Assembly: GCA_902706205.1 (NCBI GenBank)
Contig: CACSKA010000002.1
Span: forward strand, 496,001-560,000
Length of the DNA stretch: 64,000 bases
DNA from: Chryseobacterium sp. 18061
GTDB lineage: Bacteria; Pseudomonadota; Gammaproteobacteria; Enterobacterales; Enterobacteriaceae
Direction of reading: 5' to 3'
In this document: one piece after another, positions 25,599 through 33,282 of the stretch
Layout: each line of letters opens with the position of its first letter
How positions within the stretch are numbered: position 1 is the first letter of the stretch
Program-made: the position numbers and the translations under genes
The notes under the pieces: model-generated
Told to the model about the DNA's origin: nothing
Databases searched by the model: none
What the model saw: only the letters and a program-made list of their open reading frames with translations

Positions 25599-26312
25599 TT
25601 ATTCCTGATAAAAAAATGCACGGATCTTTTCCATGATCCGTTTATTCATTTGGCACACGCGGGATTCAGTCACCCCTAACACCAGCGCTATCTCTTTAAG
25701 ATTCATGCACTTCTGGTAGTACATTGCCAAGACTTGCCCTTCGACCTCCGTCAGCTGCGCGAGCGCCTTGCTGAGGAGATCCTGAGTAATGAATTGTTCT
25801 TCAAGCCGACGGCCATGGAACACCTGCTCGTCCTGATCGGTGGACAACAGTTCATCCAGGCTGGACATCGTTTCCGCGTTTTCCAGCTGTAGATATTCCT
25901 GATACTCGTTGGCATCAATCCCGTGGGGAGCCAGTTCGCTCCACTCCGGTTCATGACCGAGTTGCTGACGTAGCGTTCGGATCAAGTCTTTGATGCGATG
26001 GTATTTTTGTCGTAGCTGTCGCGGACGCCAGTCAAGACTACGAAGTTCATCGAGGATCGCCCCTCGAATGCGTTGGCTGGCATATCCGGCAAAGTTTTCA
26101 TCCGGTACGCCATAACGGCGAATAGCGCTGAGTAAACCCATCAGCGCTATCTGCTCCATATCCTGTCGATCAATGATGTGACTGCATTGATGCGACAGCT
26201 GGCGAACTATTTTGCGCACCAGAGGAAGCCAGCCCATAAGGTGCTGATTTTCTTCCTGTGGTGTCATCTGGAGCGTTACCTGGAACGCTTGCCCTTCATA
26301 CTCTTGCTGCAT
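25599..26312 (-). CDS. lafS: Flagellar sigma factor 28 (FliA family)
   Basis: This 237-residue RNA polymerase sigma factor directs late flagellar genes. Region 2 reads DMEQIALMGLLSAIRRYG and GYASQRIRGAILDELR. Region 4 has the helix-turn-helix LKEIALVLGVTESRVCQM. LfgM, encoded at 59600, is its expected anti-sigma factor. Matching promoter elements (TAAG-N15-GCCGC-like) are seen before lafA, lfgK and lfgM. It lies between lafF and lafT. Confidence 0.93.
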   Translation of the reverse strand: MQQEYEGQAFQVTLQMTPQEENQHLMGWLPLVRKIVRQLSHQCSHIIDRQDMEQIALMGLLSAIRRYGVPDENFAGYASQRIRGAILDELRSLDWRPRQLRQKYHRIKDLIRTLRQQLGHEPEWSELAPHGIDANEYQEYLQLENAETMSSLDELLSTDQDEQVFHGRRLEEQFITQDLLSKALAQLTEVEGQVLAMYYQKCMNLKEIALVLGVTESRVCQMNKRIMEKIRAFFYQE

Positions 26313-26344
26313 CGTTTACTTTCACATTTCTCTACGGCCGGCTG

Positions 26345-26806
26345 CTACTGGAAGACTGCTTTCGTCACCAGAACATCACAGAATGGGGGATCCATATGGC
26401 GGTTTTGCAACTCACTTCTCAGCGCCTTCGCCAACAGATCGCGAATATCGGGAACCGTCATGTACTGAATATCGTCAAAGCTTTTCTGCGATAACGTGCT
26501 GACGATAATGCTCTGATACAGCGACTCGTCGTCACGGACGATGTTCTGCTTCTCTTTCTCGCTCACGCCCAGCGCCAGCGCCATCAGCACGTAGTGGTGC
26601 CCACCGTTGCTGTCGTTGAGCGTCACGACCGTTTCCGGAAGCGAAATGAACGTCAGGTTAGCCTTGTCGACTGGCGCTTCTTTCTGGACTGAGACCGACG
26701 TCATGTGGCCTAACTTGCCCGATTTCATGAGGTAGTAGCCCGCACCACCGCCAATAAGGACGACGAGACAGGCGCTGATAAGGCTGGCGGCAATAATCTT
26801 TTTCAT
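26345..26806 (-). CDS. lafF: Flagellar basal-body protein FliL-like
   Basis: This 153-residue single-pass protein has an N-terminal helix (IIAASLISACLVVLIGGGAGYYL) and a periplasmic domain with SLPETVVTLND and a C-terminal DIRDLLAKALRSEL. It associates with the stator ring in other systems. It lies between lafE and lafS, 8 bp after lafE. Confidence 0.85.
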   Translation of the reverse strand: MKKIIAASLISACLVVLIGGGAGYYLMKSGKLGHMTSVSVQKEAPVDKANLTFISLPETVVTLNDSNGGHHYVLMALALGVSEKEKQNIVRDDESLYQSIIVSTLSQKSFDDIQYMTVPDIRDLLAKALRSELQNRHMDPPFCDVLVTKAVFQ

Positions 26807-26814
26807 TGTTTTAT

Positions 26815-27930
26815 TTAAACTTTAAGCAGAACGTTTTCGTTCTGGGTCAATTCGGGAGCGTCGTCAAAATCCTTGGATGACAGAATGGTGACTTCTTCAT
26901 CCTGACGCTGTTGGTGTTGCTGCTGAGACTGTCCGTCAGGCGAAACCTGTACGTTCACCTGCATGAAGTTTTGCTGAACCAGGTGCTGACGCAGATGATC
27001 GGAGAACTGTTGCAGGGTCTTCATCACTTCCGTCTGGCTCGCCCCGATGTGCACATTCAGGTTCTGATTGCCGTCAAGATGCACGACGATCTCCAGCTTG
27101 CCCATCGATGGCGGATCAAGACGAATGGTGGACATCTGTTGCTGGTTATCCAACTGGAACTGGATCCGGTCCTTGAGCATGTTGTTGAGCTTCTCGCCCA
27201 AATCATCCATATCGGTATTAGTTACCGGCGTCGCCAGCACTGGCAACGGTGAATCCGTTCCGCTAACCGGACGTGAAGAGAGATCGTTCATCGCGGCAAT
27301 GGTCATCAACGGCGTCTCGTCTGGCTGACGGCTGACATTCACAGCATGGTCGGATGACGTAGTTTTCAATGCGGTATGCAGACTCTCATGAAGCGTGGCG
27401 TTGTTTGTGGCTGCCGCTGTTGTCGTACGCTGAGCGCTGCCGATACTGTGCAAATTCTGTACAGCAAGTTTTGCGAGCTTCGCCTGCTGGGCTGCGTTGC
27501 CTTCCGGCGCCCGATCGCTGGTTTTACTGAGCAGCGACTGTAATGCCTGAGGCAGCATAGCTTCCGAAGAGCCTGCGTCATCCGCTTCGCTTTTCGTGGA
27601 AACCATGCCCATCAACTTCACCAGTGAACGCGCATCCGCACCAGCCAGCGCGGTGGTTTTCAGCATTGCAGAACCCGGGCCTGGGGCCTGGCTATCTTTC
27701 GTTGCAGCGGGTGGGGTTAACAAGGTAGCCATAAGCGCACTGAGATCCTGAGCGATAACATCCTCTTTCTGGCTCTCTTCTTTAGCAGGCTGGGCACGAT
27801 GCCGGGATACCACGCCAGATGCCGTGTTATCGAGAGAAAAATCACCCACGGCATCGTTCTGCGGCTGAACCGCGGTCGAAGACTCCGTTTTTTCCAGCAG
27901 CGCAGAGACTGCCGGCTGTACTGAATTCAT
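26815..27930 (-). CDS. lafE: Flagellar hook-length control protein FliK-like
   Basis: This 371-residue secreted ruler has a variable, Ala/Ser/Gln-rich first two thirds. The conserved C-terminal domain holds STIRLDPPSMGKLEIVV and LRQHLVQQNFMQVNV, which in FliK switches FlhB specificity. Its ATG overlaps the lafD stop (ATGA, 27927-27930). Confidence 0.88.
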   Translation of the reverse strand: MNSVQPAVSALLEKTESSTAVQPQNDAVGDFSLDNTASGVVSRHRAQPAKEESQKEDVIAQDLSALMATLLTPPAATKDSQAPGPGSAMLKTTALAGADARSLVKLMGMVSTKSEADDAGSSEAMLPQALQSLLSKTSDRAPEGNAAQQAKLAKLAVQNLHSIGSAQRTTTAAATNNATLHESLHTALKTTSSDHAVNVSRQPDETPLMTIAAMNDLSSRPVSGTDSPLPVLATPVTNTDMDDLGEKLNNMLKDRIQFQLDNQQQMSTIRLDPPSMGKLEIVVHLDGNQNLNVHIGASQTEVMKTLQQFSDHLRQHLVQQNFMQVNVQVSPDGQSQQQHQQRQDEEVTILSSKDFDDAPELTQNENVLLKV

Positions 27931-28244
27931 TCCTGCTCCGTGAATAAATTGACCATCGAATAAGCCAGCATCCCTTCTTTATTACTTTGATGCTCTGACA
28001 TACGTTTTTTCAGTAGCGCGGCTCGAGATTCCCGGCGCTCAATGAGGCTGCCGAACGCGTCATGCAGCATTTCTTTGGTCTGTTGCAACTGAAGCGCAGA
28101 ACTTTCCTGCGCTTCGTATTCGGCAAATACCGCCATAACCTGCTGATGTAGTCCTGGCATGCGACGCCAACGCTGCTGATCAAGCGCGACGCTCATCTCA
28201 TCAATTAAAGCCCGCAGCTGGCTGCGTAATGCTTCACTGGACAT
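27927..28244 (-). CDS. lafD: FliT-like flagellar chaperone
   Basis: This 105-residue helical protein lies between fliS- and fliK-type genes, the FliT position in flag-2 loci. FliT proteins bind the FliD cap protein before export. The sequence is short and diverged (ALRSQLRALIDEMSVALDQQ at the start). The assignment rests on context, size and helical pattern rather than on a motif. Confidence 0.7.
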   Translation of the reverse strand: MSSEALRSQLRALIDEMSVALDQQRWRRMPGLHQQVMAVFAEYEAQESSALQLQQTKEMLHDAFGSLIERRESRAALLKKRMSEHQSNKEGMLAYSMVNLFTEQE

Positions 28245-28250
28245 TCAGGC

Positions 28251-28643
28251 TTACCCCAGCTTCTTCGAGAGACCTTCCCAACCTTCATGCAGGTTGCGCA
28301 GGATCTGCACCACCTCGTCCACTTTTTCGATGCTCAACTCGCTGCTGGCTTCGTACAGGCGGTAGACGCAGTGGTCATATAAACGGGCCAGATTCTGTAC
28401 CAGCTCCCCACCGGTTTCGAACTCCAGTGAACTGGTCAACGCATTGAGAATATCGATGCATTTGTTGATGCTTTGCGCTTTTCGCTCGTAACGTTTGCCT
28501 TCAATGTGGCTCTTCGCACGTTCCAGCTCATCGAGCAGCCCGGAGTACAACACCAGCACCAAATCGAGCGGTGATGCGGAGGCGGTTCTTGACGCCAAAT
28601 CCATCTCTTTATATTGCGAATACCCGTCTTGGGAGCCGTACAT
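28251..28643 (-). CDS. lafC: Flagellin export chaperone FliS-like
   Basis: This 130-residue helical chaperone for flagellin has the FliS signature YSQYKEMDLASRTASASPLD then VLVLYSGLLDELERAK, and a later LARLYDHCVYRL. It prevents early polymerisation of LafA. It lies 29 bp after lafB and 6 bp before lafD. Confidence 0.92.
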   Translation of the reverse strand: MYGSQDGYSQYKEMDLASRTASASPLDLVLVLYSGLLDELERAKSHIEGKRYERKAQSINKCIDILNALTSSLEFETGGELVQNLARLYDHCVYRLYEASSELSIEKVDEVVQILRNLHEGWEGLSKKLG

Positions 28644-28672
28644 AATCTTTTTACCTTTTATTCAATGCAGGG

Positions 28673-29974
28673 TTAGCCGAACGCCGCCATGCTCATTTTC
28701 ATGCTGTACACTTCAATCATGGTGTTGGTGTACTCGGACAGATAGCGCTCGTAATCCTGTTCGTAGGTCTCTTGCAATTTGTCCGTCTGGGTGTCGATTT
28801 TGTCCTGTTTGTCGTCAAGCGACTGCTGACGGGTAGTGATGATGCCGTCAGAGGAGTTGGTGTAGGTATCCATCAGGTCATCGAACTGAGCAATCATCCC
28901 GTCATCGCCCACAAAGATGTCGGTTAACCCTTCCGGATTCTCTTTCATCGCTTCGTCAAAGGTCGAAGAATCAATGGTCAGGTGCCCATTGGAGTCGAGA
29001 GTGATGCCGTAATCGATGATGGAATAGCCGTTGTAGTCGGCGTGAACAATCTGGTTCATCTGACTGCTCAGCGACTTCAGGCCAGCATCACCGGCGAATA
29101 CGCCGCCGGCAGATCCACCGGAACCGACATCGGTCAGGTCATCGATGGTATCGGCCAGGGTGTTATACGCGTCGACAAACACTTGCACCTGCGCCTGAGA
29201 AGCAGACGTATCCTGAGCCACGGTAATGGTGACGGGCTCATCGGTGGTGACTTCCGAGAAGGTCATGCTGACGCCAGGAATCACATCGTCAAAGGTGTTA
29301 GTGCTGCTACTGATTTGCGGGCCATCGGCCGTACCGAGATGAAGGACCGCATCCTGGGCTGAACTCAGGGTTTGTCCGGTGGTGTCGACGGCCGATTGCA
29401 GATCGTTGTTGCCGGAAACAGAAACGGTGAACGCACTGGCTGCACCGCTTTGATCGGAGGAGAGCATGATGGTGTTGCCATCATCCGTTTTCATCAGTGT
29501 CGCGGTGACACCCGGGTTTTCATCGGAGTCATTGATCGCATCCACCAGCTCATTGCCGTCCAGATAGCCATCACCATCGCTGTCCGCTGACGCCAAATCG
29601 ATGTCCATCGCAGAATCACCCATCGTTAGGGTCACGGTTCCCTGAGCCGGAATGGTGTCATCCGCCATCGCGAAGGAGTCCTGCTGCGTTTGCGCCAGCT
29701 GTGTCACATAGAAGGAGTACGTACCCGGCTGCGCTTCAGAGTTCGCCGAGGTCGTAACAGACTCATCGCTGGCGGTCGCGGTATTGACCACAACACCATT
29801 TTCAGCACTGTTCAGCCCGTCTACAGCCGTCTCAAAATCACTGATTGAGGTTGAAAGCGTATCCAGACCGGCATTTTCTGCATCGACATCCGCTTGCTGT
29901 TTCTGGACCTGACTTGCCTGAGTCGCAATGTCGGCATACGCCACTTCTTTCGCAATAGTTCTTGGGTTAATCAT
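28673..29974 (-). CDS. lafB: Flagellar filament cap protein FliD-like
   Basis: This 433-residue cap protein has conserved helical ends (an N-terminal part with QASQVQKQQADVDAENAGL and a C-terminal part ending EYTNTMIEVYSMKMSMAAFG) and a beta-rich Asp/Ser/Thr-rich centre. A clear sigma-54 promoter lies about 30 bp upstream, so it should be made at the LafK stage, before the sigma-28-driven flagellin gene lying just upstream. A terminator separates it from lafA. Confidence 0.92.
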   Translation of the reverse strand: MINPRTIAKEVAYADIATQASQVQKQQADVDAENAGLDTLSTSISDFETAVDGLNSAENGVVVNTATASDESVTTSANSEAQPGTYSFYVTQLAQTQQDSFAMADDTIPAQGTVTLTMGDSAMDIDLASADSDGDGYLDGNELVDAINDSDENPGVTATLMKTDDGNTIMLSSDQSGAASAFTVSVSGNNDLQSAVDTTGQTLSSAQDAVLHLGTADGPQISSSTNTFDDVIPGVSMTFSEVTTDEPVTITVAQDTSASQAQVQVFVDAYNTLADTIDDLTDVGSGGSAGGVFAGDAGLKSLSSQMNQIVHADYNGYSIIDYGITLDSNGHLTIDSSTFDEAMKENPEGLTDIFVGDDGMIAQFDDLMDTYTNSSDGIITTRQQSLDDKQDKIDTQTDKLQETYEQDYERYLSEYTNTMIEVYSMKMSMAAFG

Positions 29975-30002
29975 GATGACTCCGTGGGTGATTTCTTATT
30001 AA

Positions 30003-30019
30003 AGCAATATCCGTGCCAA
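30003..30019 (-). promoter_or_regulatory. Sigma-54 promoter of lafB
   Basis: The minus strand reads TTGGCAC-GGATA-TTGCT, an exact TGGCAC-N5-TTGC match. The predicted start is about 18 bp before the lafB ATG. The regulator is probably LafK. Confidence 0.8.
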
Positions 30020-30107
30020 TAATTTTATCTTTATATTTCATGCGGATATTTCTTAAAGGAAAGATCCCTTCCGTCCAGAGGAAGGTCCGGGAAGCCTGAC
30101 ATGGCCG

Positions 30108-30134
30108 AAAAAAAACACCGCCGCTGGCGGTGTT
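30108..30134 (-). terminator. Terminator of lafA
   Basis: On the minus strand AACACCGCC-AGC-GGCGGTGTT is followed by six more T. It lies 42 bp past the flagellin stop and isolates flagellin mRNA from lafB. Confidence 0.9.
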
Positions 30135-30176
30135 TTGATATGACGTTAAAGCGCCATGTAAGCCTCGGAAGAGGAA

Positions 30177-31082
30177 TTACTGCAGCAGGCTGGAGATCAT
30201 GCTGCTGGTGCTGTTGGACTGCTTCAGCATGGTGATACCGGTCTGCATCAGAACCTGCTGTTTGGTCATGTTAGACGCTTCAGTTGCGTAGTCGGTATCC
30301 ATGATGTTACCGATAGCCACGTCAGTGTTGTCTTTCATGTTGGTCAGGTTAGCAGCGGTGTCGTTCAGACGGTTGATAGAAGCACCCAGGCTGGACTGGA
30401 TGTTGCTGATGTCATCCATTGCAGTAGAGATGTTGTCCATTGCTCCGTGCGCATCGCCGGAAGCAGTCAGTTCTGCACCACCGGAAGCGGTGTTGGTAGT
30501 CTGATCAGCGGAGAAGGACTGGCTCACTGCACCCAGATCGGTAACCAGGCTACCCAGCTGCGCAGAGATGTCTACGGTGATGGTGTCAGAAGATTCTGCA
30601 CCTACCTGGAAGGTCACGGCGCTCTGGAACAGGCCATCTTCACCGGTGTTGCTGTTAGTACCAGAAGTACCGAACAGGTTGGTGCCACCGTAGGTGGTGT
30701 TCTGCAGCATGTCGGACATCTGCTGACCCAGTTCGTCGTACTCGTCCTGCATTGCCTGCAGATCGTCATCGTTGTACGTTCCGTTCGCTGCCTGAGTAGC
30801 GAGGTCGTTCATACGACCCAGAACGTCAGTCATTTCATCGAACATGCCATCAGCGGTCTGCAGCATAGCGGTTGCATCGCTGATGTTACGCTGTGCTACT
30901 GCATCACCGTCAGACTGAGTCTGCAGACGAGTTGCAATCTGCTTGCCAGCAGCATCATCTGCAGAAGAGTTGATGCGGTTACCGGTAGCCAGACGCTCCA
31001 TGGAAGTTGCCAGGGAAGCGTTTGATTTGTTGATTGCGTTAACTGCAGCCATTGAGGCAACGTTAGTATTGATCGATAACAT
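30177..31082 (-). CDS. lafA: Lateral flagellin
   Basis: This 301-residue filament subunit has the conserved N-terminal D0/D1 helices (MLSINTNVASMAAVNAINKS, SSADDAAGKQIATRL) and C-terminal D1/D0 helices (VAIGNIMDTDYATEASNMTK, ending SSLLQ). The central variable region is very short, so the surface D2/D3 domains are absent, as in other lateral flagellins. The Ser/Thr-rich middle (about residues 140-225) offers sites for O-linked modification. It stands alone between its sigma-28-type promoter and a strong terminator. Confidence 0.96.
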   Translation of the reverse strand: MLSINTNVASMAAVNAINKSNASLATSMERLATGNRINSSADDAAGKQIATRLQTQSDGDAVAQRNISDATAMLQTADGMFDEMTDVLGRMNDLATQAANGTYNDDDLQAMQDEYDELGQQMSDMLQNTTYGGTNLFGTSGTNSNTGEDGLFQSAVTFQVGAESSDTITVDISAQLGSLVTDLGAVSQSFSADQTTNTASGGAELTASGDAHGAMDNISTAMDDISNIQSSLGASINRLNDTAANLTNMKDNTDVAIGNIMDTDYATEASNMTKQQVLMQTGITMLKQSNSTSSMISSLLQ

Positions 31083-31430
31083 GATACTGCTCCTTGTTGA
31101 AAATCATTTATTCATCGTTTCGGTACTCCAGAAATGCGGCAGGTTATTCAGAAAACTTAATAAAGTTTATTATTAAATTAACACCAGGCTGTTTTTAAAG
31201 GAAAAATAAAACAAATAAAAACTCAATGACGTCCATAGAGGATATTTCCTGGCACCATCCAATGTATTATTTCGTTGAAACAATCACCATAATTTATTTA
31301 TAAACAGGACGCCACACTAAAATAGAAAGCGGGGAGTTAAAGGTTAGTCGAAAATAATGGATAATAAACATCCAGCATTGCCGGAAATGTTCCCCGGTTG
31401 CGTAAAAGATGTGTGAATAGATTTTCAGTG
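31083..31430. other. AT-rich divergent region between lafA and the NlpC/P60 gene
   Basis: It holds the lafA leader and promoter on the minus strand. On the plus strand, TGGCAC at 31250-31255 lacks a -12 element. I see no gene or clear promoter for the hydrolase. Confidence 0.5.
31133..31159 (-). promoter_or_regulatory. Sigma-28-type promoter of lafA
   Basis: The minus strand reads TAAG (31159-31156), 15 bp, then GCCGCATT (31140-31133). TTAAGTTTTC at its -35 side is identical to the lfgM promoter. The predicted leader is about 45 nt. Confidence 0.65.
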
Positions 31431-32252
31431 ATGCCAACGTTATCTTCATTATTCAGATGCAAAGTCCCTATCCTGCTGCTGACACTCGCTTTACTCCCTG
31501 CCACCGCGCTGGGGGCAAAAAGCACGGTTAAGCCACCACGGAGAGGCCATCGCCATAAGCATGCGGTGCATCATCCCCATTCCGCTCCGGTGGACACCCT
31601 AAGCTATGCCGCACGTTTACGTATGTTGAACCGGGCCAGGCTACTGAATCACTACCGGGTAGACCATAAAAAGGCCTCGCCAAAGGAAATCGCCGCGTTG
31701 GAAACCTCCACCCGTGCACAACGGGCTGAGAACCGCCGTCAGGTAAAAGCGCATCCTGAATGGTTCCGTGGCCCTTGGAAACTGGGCGATAGCCGTTGGG
31801 ATGCTGTAGAAGAACATGAAGGATTTCTCAGCCACGATCATCTGCATAACATGACTGAGGTGGCTATCCACCGAATGGAAGTGCAATTAGGTAAGCCCTA
31901 TGTCTGGGGTGGTACTACACCTGATACCGGTTTTGACTGTAGCGGGCTGGTATTTTATGCCTATAACAAAGTCCTGACAGACAAACTGCCCCGCACAGCC
32001 AACCAGATGTATCACTATCGGCGGGCGATAAAAGTTGCTGGAAATGATTTACGTCGAGGGGATTTGCTGTTCTTCCACGTTCACTCTCATGGTGAATTTG
32101 CCGATCATATGGGGGTCTATCTCGGCCATGGACAGTTCATTGAGTCACCGCGCACCGGGGAGTCAGTGCGGGTGAGCCAGCTTCAGGACGACTTCTGGCA
32201 ACAGCATTTCCTTGGTGCCAGACGCATTCTGACCAATAACACCGTGATCTAA
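31431..32252 (+). CDS. Secreted NlpC/P60 peptidoglycan hydrolase
   Basis: This 273-residue protein has a signal peptide (cut after ALG, about residue 28), a His/Arg-rich linker, and a C-terminal NlpC/P60 domain with catalytic Cys170 in TGFDCSGLVFYAY and His226 in ADHMGVYLG. Such enzymes cut stem peptides of peptidoglycan. ATG 31431 is preferred over the upstream TTG at 31398 because it gives a clean signal peptide. Within a flagellar locus whose FlgJ has no muramidase domain, it is a candidate for opening the wall for the rod. Its stop overlaps the convergent unknown gene by 4 bp. Confidence 0.85.
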   Translation: MPTLSSLFRCKVPILLLTLALLPATALGAKSTVKPPRRGHRHKHAVHHPHSAPVDTLSYAARLRMLNRARLLNHYRVDHKKASPKEIAALETSTRAQRAENRRQVKAHPEWFRGPWKLGDSRWDAVEEHEGFLSHDHLHNMTEVAIHRMEVQLGKPYVWGGTTPDTGFDCSGLVFYAYNKVLTDKLPRTANQMYHYRRAIKVAGNDLRRGDLLFFHVHSHGEFADHMGVYLGHGQFIESPRTGESVRVSQLQDDFWQQHFLGARRILTNNTVI

Positions 32253-33277
32253 AGATTCAGCACCAGCAAAATAATGACCGACAGGGTGGCAAGCAGGCTG
32301 ACCACCACCGCCGCTAACAACCCTGCCGAGGCTTGCTCTGGCGAATCAGCGGTGGCTGGGGGAAATGGGTGCCACGTCGGTCCATTCCTTTCGTCACTTT
32401 TATCACCAATGCCGGGGGCATCCGCCCACTCCTCTAAGGCTTGTGCTCCTGGCTGTTTGTCTCGCTTATGCCAGAAGAAGGTTTTCCCCTGAACAATCCC
32501 CTCCTGCTCCGTCGTTGGATGCCGCTGCTCTGGCGTGACATTCGCCGGTAGCTGCCGCTCCTCCGACACCAATTTAAGTAATTTTTGGGTCAGCGTAAGT
32601 AGCGATGTGCCCGGTTTTTCTTCTGCGGATTGCTTTTCCGAAGAGGGGGAGCGTGGCGTGTTCTCTGGCTGCTGCCGCAGCTTGCCGTCCGCATACTGAA
32701 AACGGGCTGACATGATTTCCCGTTCTTCATCAGCTACCAGCGCCGCCATTAAGCGGGCTGGCGATTCAAATAACCGCCCCTGCACTGGCAATGCACTCTG
32801 AGTCGGCTGTTCCGGAAGGTCTTCAACCAAGGGAACCGGAAACGCCAGTGTCCTCTTGCCTCGATTTGCGTCGGGTTGGCGAGGCGGCAGCGCAGGAACG
32901 TCAGGACGCAGTGTCCGAGGATCGGCATTTTCAGTCATCGACTCCGGTGCGGCGGGCAACGGTTCGGGATTCACTTTTTGAGGAGGGATTAACGCTTCGC
33001 TGAACGGAGCATTCGGTACTGATTCGGCAGGCATCTCCTGCGGTCTTCCCTCTTCTGTACTTTCAAGATAGGCAAGCGCAGCGTTCAATATCTCTTTTTT
33101 TACCAGGGAAGGCATGGAAGGGGATGTAGAAGGCCGCTCGAGAGGCGTCGAAACCGCAGGGGCAGAAGAGGAGACCTCCCCCTCTGCCTGGGTACGTTCA
33201 GTCTGCACACTGTCCAGCATCTCGCCCAGTGCCTGCGGTACCGCGGTGCTCAGATTGTGTATGCCAGAACGTAGCAA
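32249..33277 (-). CDS. Unknown proline-rich, tail-anchored protein after lfhA
   Basis: This 342-residue protein resembles no family I recognise. About 300 residues are rich in Pro, Glu, Ser and Thr and look disordered (VPALPPRQPDANRGKR, PRSPSSEKQSAEEKPG). A single hydrophobic helix follows (about residues 318-341, LLAAVVVSLLATLSVIIL) and ends the protein, so it is probably tail-anchored with the bulk in the cytoplasm. The start is uncertain: TTG at 33277, 5 bp after lfhA, or ATG at 33220. It is the last gene of the lfiM-lfhA operon, where flhE stands in other flagellar systems, but it has no FlhE features. Confidence 0.7.
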   Translation of the reverse strand: MLRSGIHNLSTAVPQALGEMLDSVQTERTQAEGEVSSSAPAVSTPLERPSTSPSMPSLVKKEILNAALAYLESTEEGRPQEMPAESVPNAPFSEALIPPQKVNPEPLPAAPESMTENADPRTLRPDVPALPPRQPDANRGKRTLAFPVPLVEDLPEQPTQSALPVQGRLFESPARLMAALVADEEREIMSARFQYADGKLRQQPENTPRSPSSEKQSAEEKPGTSLLTLTQKLLKLVSEERQLPANVTPEQRHPTTEQEGIVQGKTFFWHKRDKQPGAQALEEWADAPGIGDKSDERNGPTWHPFPPATADSPEQASAGLLAAVVVSLLATLSVIILLVLNL

Positions 33278-33282
33278 CGCGA

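Noticed and set aside
31250..31270. TGGCAC upstream of the NlpC/P60 gene as a sigma-54 promoter
   Set aside because: The bases at the -12 position read AATG instead of TTGC, so the essential GC is missing.
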